Notes under the pieces: model-generated | Seen by the model: the letters and a program-made list of their open reading frames with translations, nothing else | What the model was told of the DNA's origin: nothing | Databases searched by the model: none | Assembly: GCF_041222825.1 (NCBI RefSeq) | Contig: NZ_CP139482.1 | Location: forward strand, 3,477,501 to 3,541,500 | Origin: Candidatus Thalassolituus haligoni | GTDB taxonomy: Bacteria; Pseudomonadota; Gammaproteobacteria; Pseudomonadales; Oceanobacteraceae | Reading direction: 5' to 3' | Length of the DNA: 64,000 nucleotides | Program-made: the position numbers and the translations under genes | Part shown: one piece after another, positions 18,724 through 28,780 of the stretch | How positions within the stretch are numbered: the first letter of the stretch is position 1 | Layout: every line of letters starts with the position of its first letter

Positions 18724-20193
18724 ATGGAATGGGAAGTTGTCATCGGCCTTGAGATTCACGCTCAGCTGGCCACCCAATCGAAGATTTTCTCCGGCGCATC
18801 CACTGCCTACGGTGCCGACGCCAATACCCAGGCTTGCGCCGTCGACCTCGGCCTGCCCGGCGTATTACCGGTATTTAACGAAGCCGCCCTGCGCATGGCG
18901 GTGAAATTTGGCCTGGCCATCGACGCCGACATCGGCAAACGCTCCGTCTTTGACCGCAAGAACTACTTTTACCCGGATTCACCCAAAGGCTACCAGACCA
19001 CCCAGCTGCACCACCCGATCGTCGGCATGGGTCATATCGATATCGAACTCGACGACGGTAGCAGTAAACGCATCAACGTCACCCGTGCCCACCTGGAAGA
19101 AGATGCCGGTAAATCCGTACACGAAGGCTTTGGCGGCATGTCCGGCATCGACCTCAACCGGGCCGGAACACCGCTGGTAGAAATTGTCTCCGAACCGGAA
19201 TTACGCAGCTCCAAAGAAGCCTCCGCCTACTTCAAAAAAATGCACAGCATCGTCACCTACCTCGGCATCTGTGACGGCGACCTGTCCCAGGGATCCATGC
19301 GCTGCGACTGCAACGTCTCCCTGCGGCCGAAAGGCCAACAAGCATTCGGCACCCGTACCGAAATCAAAAACGTCAACTCCTTCCGCAACGTCGAACGGGC
19401 GATCGACGTCGAAATTGAGCGCCAGATGGACGTACTGGAAGACGGTGGCACCATCACCCAGGAAACCCGCCTCTACGACGCCGACAAAAACGAGACTCGC
19501 TCCATGCGCTCCAAGGAAGTAGAAAACGACTACCGCTACTTCCCCTGCCCCGACCTGCTGCCCATCATTATTGATGATGACTACATTGAAGCCGTCCGAG
19601 GCACCCTGCCTGAACTGCCCGATGCCAAGCGTAAACGCTTTGTCGAACAGCACGGTTTATCGGCCAACGACGCCGCCGTACTCGCTTCCAACCGGGCACT
19701 GGCCGACTACTTTGAAGCCGTGGCACAAGCCGTCAACGACTACCAGCTGGCGGCCAACTGGGTACAGGGCGACGTCTCTGCCACCCTCAACCGCCTGGAA
19801 ATCAGCATTGCCGAACTGCCTGTCAATGCCGCACAACTGGGTCGCATCCTGCAGTTGATCAAAAACAGCACCCTCAACAACGGTGGGGCCAAGGAAGTCT
19901 TTAATGCACTGGTTGAGGCAGGTACAGCAGGTGACGGTGGAGAAGCGCAAGTCGACGCCCTGGTCGACAGCATGGGCCTGAAACAAGTGTCCGACAGCGG
20001 CGCGATTGAAGCCATCGTGGCGCAAGTACTGGCCGATAACCCGAAACTGGTGGAAGGCTACCTCAACACGCCGGTGGAAAAACGCGGCAAAGCCATGGGC
20101 CCCTTTATTGGCCTGACCCGTAAAGCCGCCAAGGGAGTCAACCCGCAAGTGGTGATGGAAGTACTGAAGAAAAAGCTGGAAGAGTTGGGGTAA
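18724..20193 (+). CDS. gatB: aspartyl/glutamyl-tRNA amidotransferase subunit B
   Basis: A 489-residue kinase-like subunit that phosphorylates the misacylated tRNA and performs transamidation. It begins with the conserved [13 protein letters not shown] and holds the catalytic-core motifs [15 protein letters not shown] and [15 protein letters not shown] helical C-terminal YqeY-like tail domain (residues about 330-489) binds the tRNA. It is last gene of gatCAB. Confidence 0.96.
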   Translation: MEWEVVIGLEIHAQLATQSKIFSGASTAYGADANTQACAVDLGLPGVLPVFNEAALRMAVKFGLAIDADIGKRSVFDRKNYFYPDSPKGYQTTQLHHPIVGMGHIDIELDDGSSKRINVTRAHLEEDAGKSVHEGFGGMSGIDLNRAGTPLVEIVSEPELRSSKEASAYFKKMHSIVTYLGICDGDLSQGSMRCDCNVSLRPKGQQAFGTRTEIKNVNSFRNVERAIDVEIERQMDVLEDGGTITQETRLYDADKNETRSMRSKEVENDYRYFPCPDLLPIIIDDDYIEAVRGTLPELPDAKRKRFVEQHGLSANDAAVLASNRALADYFEAVAQAVNDYQLAANWVQGDVSATLNRLEISIAELPVNAAQLGRILQLIKNSTLNNGGAKEVFNALVEAGTAGDGGEAQVDALVDSMGLKQVSDSGAIEAIVAQVLADNPKLVEGYLNTPVEKRGKAMGPFIGLTRKAAKGVNPQVVMEVLKKKLEELG

Positions 20194-20518
20194 TCTTTTG
20201 GTGCGTCAGAGGTCTGCAGTCGGACGTCTGACGCAATTCATTCGGCCTTGTGGGTCGGATAGGCTGAAGCACCATCTGAGATCAATGATAGAAACTTGTT
20301 TTTGTCTGGCTCCCACGCTCCGGCGTGGAGTCCAATACCGCTGCCATTACCACGCAACCTCCTGCACCAATCCAACAGGTTCACTGTAAATACAGTTCAA
20401 CCCACAACGCACCATCCCTCAAACCCGAACAATCTCCAGCATCTAATCAATATACAATTCATATATATTTTGTAGTGTCGAGGCTGATCTCAGCTTCTGG
20501 CCAGGAGGACGTAACGTT
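20194..20518. other. intergenic region between gatB and the parD-like gene
   Basis: A 325-bp spacer with no credible gene. It holds the hairpin at 20202-20235 close to gatB. An AT-rich stretch around 20445-20475 could hold the promoter of the parD-like/map pair, but no confident -35/-10 pair is seen. Confidence 0.6.
20202..20235 (+). terminator. hairpin after gatB
   Basis: Arms TGCGTCAGA and TCTGACGCA (9 bp), with a further GTC/GAC pairing inside, start 9 bp after the gatB stop. There is no clear T-tract, so function as an intrinsic terminator is uncertain. Confidence 0.45.
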
Positions 20519-20761
20519 ATGGGGATCGTCAAAATCTCGGACGGGCTGCACGAAGAAATCCGCGACGCCAGTGCGCTGATGGCGCGGTCGATCAACGCCC
20601 AGGCGGAGTTCTGGATCAAGATGGGTATGCTGGCGGAGTTCTATCCGAATCTGACTTACGCCCAGCTGACTCGCAAGCTGTTGACCAGCGCAGAATTGCC
20701 ACTGGCAGCCCTGAAGTCTGAATTCAAGGCCGAAACCCGACCCCGACAGGAGGCCAGCTGA
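20519..20761 (+). CDS. ParD-like antitoxin-family protein
   Basis: An 80-residue protein of the ParD_like family, with a predicted ribbon-helix-helix beginning (VKISDGLHEEIRDASALMARSINAQAEFW). A GGAGG site precedes the ATG. The stop overlaps the start of the downstream map gene by 1 nt (TGATG), and a second GGAGG lies inside its 3' end, so the two are translationally coupled. The family is named after type II antitoxins, but no classical ParE toxin is adjacent; the partner is a methionine aminopeptidase. It may autoregulate the pair. DNA binding and any antitoxin role are inferred. Confidence 0.8.
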   Translation: MGIVKISDGLHEEIRDASALMARSINAQAEFWIKMGMLAEFYPNLTYAQLTRKLLTSAELPLAALKSEFKAETRPRQEAS

Positions 20762-21552
20762 TGAACGCCATTACAAAAACACCGCAAGAAGTCGAGCTGA
20801 TGCGGGAATCCGGCCGCTTGCTGGCGCAGGTATTTGCCATGCTGGATGAGTTTGTTGTGGCAGGCATCAGCACCATGGACATCAACCTGGCGGTGGAAGA
20901 TTTTATTGAAAACGAGCTGCAGGCCCGTCCTGCCAGCCGAGGTCAGTATGACTTCCCTTATTGCCTGAATACCTCAGTGAATCATGTGGTGTGTCACGGC
21001 ATTCCAAAGGCCAGCCAGATTTTACGCAACGGCGATATCATCAACTGCGATATTACGTTGGAGAAAAATGGTTTTATCGCTGATTCCAGCAAGATGTATT
21101 GCATCGGCAAGATTACGCCGATGGCGCGGCGTCTGGTTGAGACCACCTACGAGGCAATGTGGGCTGGCATTCGGACGGTCAAGCCTGGTGCGACGTTAGG
21201 CGACATTGGCCACGCCGTTCAGCAGGTGGCTGAAAAAGCCGGTTACAGTGTGGTGCGGGAATATTGTGGCCACGGCATTGGCCGCGAGATGCACGAAGAG
21301 CCGCAAGTAACCCATTATGGCAAACCCGGTATGGGGATGACGTTGGCAGAAGGCATGACCTTCACGATTGAACCGATGATCAATCAGGGCAGCCATAAAC
21401 TGAAGCATATGAAAGATGGCTGGACAGTCATTACCCGTGACAAGAAACTATCGGCTCAGTGGGAGCACACCATTGCAGTGACGGCTGGAGGCTACGAGGT
21501 ATTGACCTTGAGGGAAGAAGAGAAAGCAGTGATGCTGATAGCACAGACATAA
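20761..21552 (+). CDS. map: type I methionine aminopeptidase
   Basis: A 263-residue dinuclear metallopeptidase that removes the initiator Met from nascent proteins. All metal and catalytic residues are present at the same numbers as in E. coli MetAP: H79, D97, D108, H171, E204 and E235. It is not in the usual map position beside rpsB or glnD but is coupled to a ParD-like gene, so it is probably a second MetAP paralogue. It looks fully active. Whether its activity is held or tuned by the ParD-like partner is unknown. Confidence 0.93.
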   Translation: MNAITKTPQEVELMRESGRLLAQVFAMLDEFVVAGISTMDINLAVEDFIENELQARPASRGQYDFPYCLNTSVNHVVCHGIPKASQILRNGDIINCDITLEKNGFIADSSKMYCIGKITPMARRLVETTYEAMWAGIRTVKPGATLGDIGHAVQQVAEKAGYSVVREYCGHGIGREMHEEPQVTHYGKPGMGMTLAEGMTFTIEPMINQGSHKLKHMKDGWTVITRDKKLSAQWEHTIAVTAGGYEVLTLREEEKAVMLIAQT

Positions 21553-21672
21553 TGCACTCGCGTTAACAGCCATTCGCGTATATGCCTGGCACTCATGTGG
21601 CTGAATAATACTGCCCGAGGATGCCAATAGCCGTCGGCGTATTACATCGAATCGGTTAGAAAAGCAGCCAAT

Positions 21673-21698
21673 AAAAAACCGCCCGAAGGCGGTTTTTT
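21673..21698. terminator. bidirectional terminator between map and sspB
   Basis: A symmetrical A6-CCGCC-CGAA-GGCGG-T6 hairpin. It works for map on the plus strand and for sspB on the minus strand, which converge here. Confidence 0.9.
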
Positions 21699-21734
21699 AT
21701 TGCGTCAGACATCCAGCTTCAGACACCCGACAGG

Positions 21735-22157
21735 TCACTTCACCACTTTCAGCGAAGGTCGGCCAGAACTGGCTTTTGTCTCTGACTCTGTCTGCTTCGG
21801 TTTTGGCGGTTCGGGTGGGTCGTTGGGATCAGGAGCACCGGCTTCCGATCCAAACACCATGCCCTGACCGTTTTCCTTGGCATATATCGCCAGAATGGCC
21901 ACAGTAGGTACGTATACCGACATAGGTACACCTCCAAAGCGGGCATTAAAGGACAGCCCTTGATCGTCTATCAGCAGATTCTGAACTGCTGTCATGCTGA
22001 TATTCAGTACAATCTGGCCTTTGTTCACGTAGTCCTGAGGCACCTGAACCCCAGCCAGCGAGGCATCTACCAGTACATAGGGTGTGCACTGATTATCGAG
22101 AATCCACTCGTTCAGGGCGCGCACCAGGTAAGGTCGGCTTGGGGTCATTGTTTTCAT
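21735..22157 (-). CDS. sspB: SspB, ClpXP specificity-enhancing adaptor
   Basis: A 140-residue adaptor that delivers ssrA-tagged and other proteins to ClpXP. The N-terminal substrate-binding domain (RPYLVRALNEWILDNQ...FNARFGG) is conserved. It is followed by a flexible Pro/Glu/Lys-rich linker and the C-terminal ClpX-docking peptide GRPSLKVVK. It overlaps sspA by 1 nt; the two form the usual sspAB operon. Confidence 0.95.
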   Translation of the reverse strand: MKTMTPSRPYLVRALNEWILDNQCTPYVLVDASLAGVQVPQDYVNKGQIVLNISMTAVQNLLIDDQGLSFNARFGGVPMSVYVPTVAILAIYAKENGQGMVFGSEAGAPDPNDPPEPPKPKQTESETKASSGRPSLKVVK

Positions 22158-22783
22158 TACTCGTGCATTTCCCGTTCGGCTTCGGTCAGACTGGCCTGAA
22201 ACGATTCACGTTCAAATAACCGCTCCATATATTGCAGCAGCGGTTTGCACTGCCGCTCTGGCAGTTCAATGCCCAGTACCGGCAAACGCCACAAGATGGG
22301 AGCAACGCAGCAATCCACAATCGAGAAGTCGTCACTCATAAAGTAGGACATCTCGGTGAAAATGGGTGCAATGCCAACCAGGCTTTCGGTCAGATCCTTG
22401 CGGGCTGCCTCAGCAGAGTCACCGCCAGCCAGAATGCTGGCCACCAGGCCACACCAGTCTTTCTCGATGCGTTTGATCCATAACCGGCTTTCTGCCCGTG
22501 CCACAGGGTAGACGGGCAACAGCGGTGGGTGCGGGAAACGCTCGTCGAGGTATTCCATCATGATGTTCGGGTCTTCGTAGAGCGTCAGCTCCCGATCAAC
22601 CAGGGTTGGCAGGGTGTTGTAAGGATTCAGGGATGTCAGATCTTCGGGCAGGTTGTCCGGATCTACATCCATAATTTCGACGGCGACACCCTTTTCAGCC
22701 AGTACGATACGTACACGGTGGCTGAAATGATCCTTGGCATCGGAATAAAACGTCATGGTAGAGCGCTTGGCTACAACCCCCAT
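22157..22783 (-). CDS. sspA: stringent starvation protein A
   Basis: A 208-residue glutathione-S-transferase-fold protein that binds RNA polymerase and alters promoter choice in starvation and acid stress. The thioredoxin-like N-domain ([23 protein letters not shown], in two parts) and the helical C-domain are present. As in other SspA proteins, GST activity is not expected. It lies downstream of petABC, as in pseudomonads, but is separated by an intrinsic terminator. Confidence 0.95.
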   Translation of the reverse strand: MGVVAKRSTMTFYSDAKDHFSHRVRIVLAEKGVAVEIMDVDPDNLPEDLTSLNPYNTLPTLVDRELTLYEDPNIMMEYLDERFPHPPLLPVYPVARAESRLWIKRIEKDWCGLVASILAGGDSAEAARKDLTESLVGIAPIFTEMSYFMSDDFSIVDCCVAPILWRLPVLGIELPERQCKPLLQYMERLFERESFQASLTEAEREMHE

Positions 22784-22816
22784 AATTTCCTCGCTTGCTA
22801 AAAAATTCGATTACCT

Positions 22817-22855
22817 AAAAACAAAGATAGCCCGGCCGCAAAAACGGCCAGGCTA
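22817..22855 (-). terminator. terminator between petC and sspA
   Basis: On the minus strand the arms TAGCCTGGCCG and CGGCCGGGCTA pair over 11 bp with one mismatch, around a 6-nt loop. They are followed by the T-rich TCTTTGTTTTT. This ends petABC transcripts before sspA. Confidence 0.75.
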
Positions 22856-22874
22856 GCATCAGAATACAGTGCGA

Positions 22875-23633
22875 TTAATGGACGTCGCGCCAGTATTCCT
22901 TGTTCAACATGTACACAGGCACTAAGAAGATTGCCAGGAACAAAAGTACCCACCAACCCAGTCTCTCACGCTCAACCGCAATAGGTTCAGCGGAGTAAGT
23001 CAAAAAGTTAACCAGATCGAAGATCAGGTCATCATACTCTTTAACACTCAGCGTGCCAGGTTCTGCCAGATATAGCACATCTTCGTGCTCTTCGGTGATT
23101 TCCTGACCCGTCAGTGTGTCATAACCCACGGCTACCGGTGCGGTACCTTCATGCTGAAGACCCTGCAGCTCAGCCAGTACGTTAGGCATGCCCACGTCCT
23201 TGAAGACTGCATTATTAACACCCCATGGGCGTGTTGGGTCGACATAAAAGCTGCGCAGGTAGGTGTATAGCCAATCTGGACGTCGTACACGGGCAACCAG
23301 CGTCAGGTCTGGTGGTGTGGCACCAAACCATTTTTTGGAATCTTCCTTGCGCATGGCGATGGTCGCCAGCGAACCGAACTTTTTGTCGGTGTCAAACACC
23401 AGGTTTTCTATCATCAGCTCTTCTGGGATATCCAGGTCACGAGCCATGCGGTTAAACCGGGCGTGTTCCATCGAATGACAGCCCATGCAGTAGTTCATAA
23501 AGGTCTGGGCGCCACGTTGCAGTGAGGCCTTATCCGTCAGATCGGTCAGGTGCTTATCCAGATGCACACCTTCACTGGAGGCCATTGCAACTGCAGGAAG
23601 CAGTGCAGCGATCAATGCAAATAACGTTTTCAT
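22875..23633 (-). CDS. petC: cytochrome c1 of the bc1 complex
   Basis: A 252-residue precursor with a Sec signal peptide (cleaved near AMA-S), one covalent haem site CMGCH (C49, C52, H53) and a C-terminal membrane anchor (about residues 228-243). It takes electrons from the Rieske protein and passes them to soluble cytochrome c. Its ATG overlaps the petB end by 1 nt. It is last gene of petABC. Confidence 0.96.
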   Translation of the reverse strand: MKTLFALIAALLPAVAMASSEGVHLDKHLTDLTDKASLQRGAQTFMNYCMGCHSMEHARFNRMARDLDIPEELMIENLVFDTDKKFGSLATIAMRKEDSKKWFGATPPDLTLVARVRRPDWLYTYLRSFYVDPTRPWGVNNAVFKDVGMPNVLAELQGLQHEGTAPVAVGYDTLTGQEITEEHEDVLYLAEPGTLSVKEYDDLIFDLVNFLTYSAEPIAVERERLGWWVLLFLAIFLVPVYMLNKEYWRDVH

Positions 23634-24859
23634 TAGTGGCCTCCTGTTACGCGTTCTGGCACTGGTTTGGTTTTTTCCATACGAGTATAGAAAGGCATCA
23701 ACAAGAAGAAACCGAAGTAGATAAACGATGAAGCACGAGCCAGGAAGGTATTCAGCTCATTGGTAGGCTGAGTACCCAACCAAGTCAGCAGAACAAAGGC
23801 CACGGCAAACACCAGAATAAAGGTTCTGCTCATCCAGCCCTTATAACGCCAGCTACGCACAGGACTACGATCCAGCCATGGTAGTACGAACAACACCGCA
23901 ATCGCAGCCCCCATTGCAGCAACACCCATCAGTTTGTCTGGCACTGCACGCAGAATCGCGTAGAACGCACCAAAATACCAAACTGGAGCAATGTGCTCAG
24001 GAGTTTTCAAACCATTAGCTGGTTCAAAGTTGGCGTGTTCCAACATGAAACCGCCGCCTTCAGGGAAGAAGAACATTACGGTACAGAACACCATCAGGAA
24101 GACAACGATGCCGACCAGGTCGTGTACTGAGTAGTAAGGGTGGAATGGCACGCCATCCAGAGGAACCCCGTTTTCGTCTTTCAGTTTTTTGATGTCGATA
24201 CCGTCAGGGTTGTTGGAACCCACTTCATGCAACGCCAGCAAGTGCATAACCACCAGACCGACAATCACCAGCGGCACAGCGACAACGTGTAAGGCAAAAA
24301 AGCGGTTCAGAGTTGCACCAGAAATCAGGAAGTCACCACGAATCCATTCAGTCAGTTCATTACCGTAAGGCAGAACAGAGAACAGAGAGATAATTACCTG
24401 CGCACCCCAGTAAGACATTTGACCCCATGGCAGTACGTAGCCCATGAAAGCTTCTGCCATCAGAGCCAAGTAAATGGCCATACCGAAGATCCAGATCAAT
24501 TCACGAGGCTTCTGGTAGGAACCATACAGAATGGCGCGCATCATGTGCAGATAAATAGCGATAAAGAAGAAGGTAGCGCCAGTGGAGTGCATATAGCGAA
24601 TCAGCCAGCCCCACTCAACATCTCGCATGATGTATTCAACAGAGGCAAACGCTGCTTCGGCACTCGGAGTGAAGTTCATGGTTAACCAGACACCGGTCAG
24701 GATCTGGTTAACCAGCATCAACATCGACAATACGCCGAAGAAGTACCAGAAGTTGAAGTTCTTCGGCGCATAGTACTTGGACATATGCTTTTCATAGGCA
24801 CTGGTTACCGGCAAGCGGTCATCAATCCAGCCCATGAAGGTATTTTGCTTGTTACTCAT
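23633..24859 (-). CDS. petB: cytochrome b of the bc1 complex
   Basis: A 408-residue polytopic protein with eight expected membrane helices that holds both b haems and the Qo and Qi quinone sites. The haem-ligand regions RYMHSTGATFFF and FFALHVVAVPLVI are visible, as is the Qo-site PEW variant region (APVWYFGAFYAILR). The sequence reads WYF here, as in many proteobacteria. It overlaps petA and petC by 1 nt each. Confidence 0.96.
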   Translation of the reverse strand: MSNKQNTFMGWIDDRLPVTSAYEKHMSKYYAPKNFNFWYFFGVLSMLMLVNQILTGVWLTMNFTPSAEAAFASVEYIMRDVEWGWLIRYMHSTGATFFFIAIYLHMMRAILYGSYQKPRELIWIFGMAIYLALMAEAFMGYVLPWGQMSYWGAQVIISLFSVLPYGNELTEWIRGDFLISGATLNRFFALHVVAVPLVIVGLVVMHLLALHEVGSNNPDGIDIKKLKDENGVPLDGVPFHPYYSVHDLVGIVVFLMVFCTVMFFFPEGGGFMLEHANFEPANGLKTPEHIAPVWYFGAFYAILRAVPDKLMGVAAMGAAIAVLFVLPWLDRSPVRSWRYKGWMSRTFILVFAVAFVLLTWLGTQPTNELNTFLARASSFIYFGFFLLMPFYTRMEKTKPVPERVTGGH

Positions 24860-25455
24860 CAGGCGTTCTCCTCATCCACACCGATTACAACCACACTGGC
24901 GCTTTCGTAGCTGTACGGCGGAACTTCCAGGTTGGCCGCAGCCGGAGATCCCTGAAAAACACGACCAGACAGATCAAAACGGGAACCGTGACATGGACAA
25001 AACCAGCCTCCAGGCCAGTTTGCATCAAACTGCTGAGGTTTGACTTCGCCAAAGTACTTGGGGGCACAACCCAGGTGAGTACAAACACCCAGCAAAACCA
25101 GGATTTCAGGCTTGCGTGAGCGATTGATGTTGTCAGCGTAGGCTGGTTGCTGAGCCTTGTTGCTGTTATCCGGATCTTTCAGCCGGTCATTATGCTCTGG
25201 CAGATTTTCCAGCATCGCATCTGTACGGTGCACGATGTATACCGGCTTGCCACGCCATTCGGCAGTCAGCATCGAACCCAGTTCGACTTTGCTGACATCG
25301 ACCTTGGCCGGAGCGCCCGCCGCTTTCGCCTTTTCACTTGGAACCCAAGATTTGACGAAGGGTACAGCGACAAAGCCAGCACCAACTGCGCCGACAGCAG
25401 AAGTCACGCCCACCAACAGGGTGCGCCGACCTTTATTAACGCCGTCTTGACTCAT
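24859..25455 (-). CDS. petA: Rieske iron-sulfur protein of the bc1 complex
   Basis: A 198-residue protein with an uncleaved Tat-type anchor (GRRTLL, then a hydrophobic helix to about residue 34). The 2Fe-2S boxes are CTHLGC (C125, H127, C130) and CPCHGS (C153, C155, H156). The start MSQDGVNKGRR at 25455 matches pseudomonad homologues; an ATG two codons upstream (25461) is equally possible by spacing to GGGAG. It is first gene of petABC. Confidence 0.95.
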   Translation of the reverse strand: MSQDGVNKGRRTLLVGVTSAVGAVGAGFVAVPFVKSWVPSEKAKAAGAPAKVDVSKVELGSMLTAEWRGKPVYIVHRTDAMLENLPEHNDRLKDPDNSNKAQQPAYADNINRSRKPEILVLLGVCTHLGCAPKYFGEVKPQQFDANWPGGWFCPCHGSRFDLSGRVFQGSPAAANLEVPPYSYESASVVVIGVDEENA

Positions 25456-25618
25456 TACCATCTTCTCCCATCATTAAAATTCTTTTCTGCCGCGAGGTCG
25501 TTTGCCTGAGAGGGACTACGGTCGGCAGACCCGGCGTAGAATGCAGAGCGGCGCACATAGTAAAGAAATTGAGGATTTGAAACAACCGGGAAGACATACG
25601 TGCTGTAGGGATATAAAA

Positions 25619-25656
25619 ACAAAAAAAGCGTCCATTGACATAAGCCAAGGGACGCC
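25619..25656 (-). terminator. terminator of the rplM-rpsI operon
   Basis: On the minus strand the stem GCGTCC/GGACGC has an additional TTG/CAA pairing inside and is followed by a run of seven T. It lies about 20 bp past the rpsI stop and just ahead of petA. Confidence 0.8.
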
Positions 25657-25678
25657 TTTTTTATCAGCAAAAAATAGC

Positions 25679-26071
25679 TTAACGCTTGGAGAACTGCGGC
25701 TTCTTACGTGCTTTACGCAGACCAACCTTCTTACGTTCAACCTCACGAGCGTCACGAGTAACGTAACCCGCAGCACGCAGAGATGGACGTAGCGTTTCGT
25801 CGTATTGCATCAGGGCGCGAGTAATGCCGTGACGGATAGCACCCGCCTGACCATTACCACCACCGCCGTTAACATTAACAACAATGTCAAACTTCTCCAG
25901 ACTCTCAGTCAGTTCCAGAGGCTGACGGACAACCATACGAGCAGTTTCACGACCGAAATATTCTTCCAGTGTGCGCTTGTTGATCACGATAGAGCCAGTA
26001 CCTGGACGCAAGAAAACGCGAGCAGTGGACGTCTTGCGACGACCGGTACCGTAGTATTGAGTTACGGCCAT
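25679..26071 (-). CDS. rpsI: 30S ribosomal protein S9
   Basis: A 130-residue ribosomal protein, the same length as E. coli S9, ending in the conserved basic tail [12 protein letters not shown] that reaches the P-site tRNA. It follows rplM by 1 bp in the universal rplM-rpsI pair. Confidence 0.98.
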   Translation of the reverse strand: MAVTQYYGTGRRKTSTARVFLRPGTGSIVINKRTLEEYFGRETARMVVRQPLELTESLEKFDIVVNVNGGGGNGQAGAIRHGITRALMQYDETLRPSLRAAGYVTRDAREVERKKVGLRKARKKPQFSKR

Positions 26072-26072
26072 A

Positions 26073-26507
26073 TTATTCTCCCAGCTTCAGTTCTTGAGGC
26101 TGCTGAGCGGTGTGTGGATGCTCGCTACCTGCGTAAACTTTCATTTTCTTGAACATGGCGCGTCCAAGAGGATTCTTGGGCAGCATGCCTTTTACCGCTG
26201 TCTCAATTACGTCCTGCGGCTTGTAGTCGATCAGCTTCTCAAAAGAGATCGACTTCAGGCCACCGGGGTAACCAGTGTGACGGTAATACATTTTGTCGCT
26301 GGTTTTATTGCCAGTGACTTTTACTTTTTCAGCATTGATCACGACGATGTAATCGCCGGTATCAACGTGTGGTGTGTATTCTGGCTTGTGCTTGCCTCTC
26401 AAACGGCGAGCAACCTCGGTAGCCAGGCGACCCAGCGTCTGATCAGCTGCATCAACAACAAACCATTCACGTTTTACGGCTTCGGGTTTTGCGCTGTAAG
26501 TTTTCAT
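26073..26507 (-). CDS. rplM: 50S ribosomal protein L13
   Basis: A 144-residue protein nearly identical in plan to E. coli L13 (142), including [19 protein letters not shown] and the [11 protein letters not shown] segment. The ATG at 26507 is used, not the TTG one codon before it. A good sigma-70 promoter lies about 45-75 bp upstream. Confidence 0.98.
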   Translation of the reverse strand: MKTYSAKPEAVKREWFVVDAADQTLGRLATEVARRLRGKHKPEYTPHVDTGDYIVVINAEKVKVTGNKTSDKMYYRHTGYPGGLKSISFEKLIDYKPQDVIETAVKGMLPKNPLGRAMFKKMKVYAGSEHPHTAQQPQELKLGE

Positions 26508-26552
26508 CAAATTCTCGCCTTCAAGGGCATGTTGATCAGAAAAGAGGGCGGC

Positions 26553-26581
26553 ATTCTACAGGACGGTTATTACCCACGCAA
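26553..26581 (-). promoter_or_regulatory. sigma-70 promoter of rplM-rpsI
   Basis: On the minus strand, TTGCGT (26581-26576) and TAGAAT (26558-26553) are separated by exactly 17 bp and followed by a GC-rich discriminator GCCGCCC. Such discriminators are typical of stringently controlled ribosomal promoters. Confidence 0.65.
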
Positions 26582-26878
26582 CCATCTGTGTATTTTTAAC
26601 ACAGTAAGTCACGGATCAGCCGTCACGACACAAGTGCCAGAAAGGAGCCGTCTTTTCATAAAGGGGCGCGGATTGTATCTTTAGTGCAGAAAATAATCCA
26701 CTCGAAAAATGAATTGTCGACAGATTTTTATTGCCCGCCAGATTGGCTTCGTCCGCATCAAACCGGCACGGCCTAGCCGCCTCCAAAGAACTGACGCTCA
26801 TACCTATCACCCTGCACACCCTGCCGTGCCGTTACAGACAGCCATGGAGGGCGTCCCTACGGAGCGGTCAGGCAGCAA
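26582..26878. other. intergenic region between the rplM promoter and prfC
   Basis: About 300 bp with no credible gene. No strong terminator for prfC is evident. Short open frames here lack ribosome sites and family resemblance. Confidence 0.5.
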
Positions 26879-28465
26879 TCAGTGCTCACGGGTTGCGCGG
26901 AATTCCACCTCGGGCCAGCGCTCCTGAATCAAACTCAGGTTCACCCGCGTCGGTGCGATGTAGGTCAGATAGCCGCCGCCATCAATCGCCAGGTTATCTG
27001 CTGCCTTACGTTTGAAATCTTCCAGCATCTTGCTATCTGCGCAATACACCCAGCGTGCCGTATTCACACTGACCGGCTCATAAATACATTCCACTTTATA
27101 CTCGTCGCGCAGGCGCTGCTGTACCACATCAAACTGCAACACCCCGACCGCACCAAGGATCAGATCGTTGTTATTAACCGGCATAAATAACTGGGTTGCG
27201 CCTTCTTCCGACAGCTGCTGCAATCCCTTCTGCAGCTGCTTCATTTTTAACGGATCTTTCAACCGCACTCGCTTGAACAGTTCCGGGGCAAAGTGAGGAA
27301 TACCAGTGAACCGCAGGTTTTCACCCTCAGTGAAGGTATCGCCAATCTGGATGGTGCCATGGTTGTGCAGCCCGATGATGTCACCGGAAATGGCTTCTTC
27401 TACCGCTGAGCGGTCGCCTGCAAGAAAGGTCACTGCGTCGGCAATCTTGATGTCTTTGCCAATCCGCGTGTGTTTCATCTTCATACCACGGGTATAAGCG
27501 CCAGAGCACACCCGCATAAAGGCAATACGGTCACGATGTTTCGGATCCATATTAGCCTGGATCTTGAAAATAAAACCGGAGAACGTTTCTTCCATTGGTG
27601 GCACTTCGCGCTCATTGGTCTGACGCGGAATCGGCGCGGGTGCCCACTCAACAAAGTAATTGAGCATTTCGCGCACCCCAAAGTTCGACAAGGCGGTGCC
27701 GAAGAATACCGGCGTCATCGTGCCTGCAAGGTATTCATCCAGATCAAATTCATAACTGGCACCCCGTACCAGCTCGATTTCTTCCACCAATTCTTCCACC
27801 AGCTCTTCGCCCAGCAGTGCCAGCGCTTCGGCAGATTCAATGCCCTGAATCTGGACATCGTCCGGAATGATGCTGGCCTGCCCGGGCCGGAACACGTGAA
27901 TCGTGTCAGTGACCAGGTTGTACACACCCTTGAACGCCTTGCCCATACCAATCGGCCAGGTCACTGGCGCGCACTTGATTTTCAAGATGGTTTCAATTTC
28001 ATCCAGCACTTCAATATGGTCACGAACTTCCCGATCCATCTTGTTAATGAAGGTGAAGATCGGGGTATCACGCAGACGACAGACATCCATCAGCTTGATG
28101 GTGCGGTCTTCGACACCCTTGGCCCCATCGATCACCATCAACACGGAATCGACAGCGGTCAGGGTACGATAGGTATCTTCCGAGAAGTCTTCGTGTCCTG
28201 GCGTATCAAGCAGATTGACCATACGATCACGATAAGGGAACTGCATTACCGAGGTGGTAATCGAGATACCGCGCTCTTGCTCCATCTGCATCCAGTCCGA
28301 CGTCGCCATACGGCCCGTCTTCCTGCCTTTGACCGTACCGGCTAGCTGGATAGCGTTGCCAAACAGCAACAGCTTTTCAGTAATAGTGGTTTTACCCGCA
28401 TCGGGGTGGGAAATAATGCCGAACGTACGACGACGTCCGACTTCTTGCTGGAATTGACTGGCCAT
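26879..28465 (-). CDS. prfC: peptide chain release factor 3
   Basis: A 528-residue translational GTPase that removes RF1/RF2 from the ribosome after termination. Start 28465 ([25 protein letters not shown]) matches the family; the in-frame start 48 bp upstream adds unrelated residues. G motifs: [21 protein letters not shown] and NKMD. E. coli RF3 has 529 residues. It ends with the conserved EFRATREH. Confidence 0.96.
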   Translation of the reverse strand: MASQFQQEVGRRRTFGIISHPDAGKTTITEKLLLFGNAIQLAGTVKGRKTGRMATSDWMQMEQERGISITTSVMQFPYRDRMVNLLDTPGHEDFSEDTYRTLTAVDSVLMVIDGAKGVEDRTIKLMDVCRLRDTPIFTFINKMDREVRDHIEVLDEIETILKIKCAPVTWPIGMGKAFKGVYNLVTDTIHVFRPGQASIIPDDVQIQGIESAEALALLGEELVEELVEEIELVRGASYEFDLDEYLAGTMTPVFFGTALSNFGVREMLNYFVEWAPAPIPRQTNEREVPPMEETFSGFIFKIQANMDPKHRDRIAFMRVCSGAYTRGMKMKHTRIGKDIKIADAVTFLAGDRSAVEEAISGDIIGLHNHGTIQIGDTFTEGENLRFTGIPHFAPELFKRVRLKDPLKMKQLQKGLQQLSEEGATQLFMPVNNNDLILGAVGVLQFDVVQQRLRDEYKVECIYEPVSVNTARWVYCADSKMLEDFKRKAADNLAIDGGGYLTYIAPTRVNLSLIQERWPEVEFRATREH

Positions 28466-28780
28466 TCGCTTCGTTTTGTCTTCTGGGTTCTGTATAACGG
28501 TTGAGCAGTCCAAACGACTACCGCCACCAAAGTTGGTCGCTATTGTCCACGATCAAGCCGTGAATAGCCAACCAAGGCTGATACGTTGACATCCTGCGTT
28601 TTTCAGCGTGATATTCCAAATACAAGTCCATCTCATCCGCTTTGGCCAACGTCCTGGCATTCTCAATACGCCCACCCACTCTCTGGCCTTGCCCTATCAG
28701 CAGAGGTATAGTCACTCGCTACGCGCCCTTGTAGTAAAATAACCACTGCGCGACCCAAAAGTCTTTGCCACGAGGTTGTC
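28466..28780. other. divergent intergenic region between prfC and hexR
   Basis: A 315-bp spacer with no convincing gene. It must hold promoters for both directions. The only recognisable element is the candidate HexR site at 28729-28745. Confidence 0.5.
28729..28745 (+). promoter_or_regulatory. candidate HexR autoregulatory site
   Basis: TTGTAGTAAAATAACCA matches the left half and AT-rich centre of the gammaproteobacterial HexR motif (TGTARTWWWATTACA-like); the right half is degenerate. It lies 36 bp before hexR, where self-repression would be expected. Confidence 0.35.

Noticed and set aside
26616..26819. Small open frames upstream of rplM
   Set aside because: They cross the rplM promoter region and have no ribosome site or conserved features.
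28518..28715. A 65-codon minus-strand frame between prfC and hexR
   Set aside because: No ribosome site and no recognisable family; it occupies the region where divergent promoters are expected.
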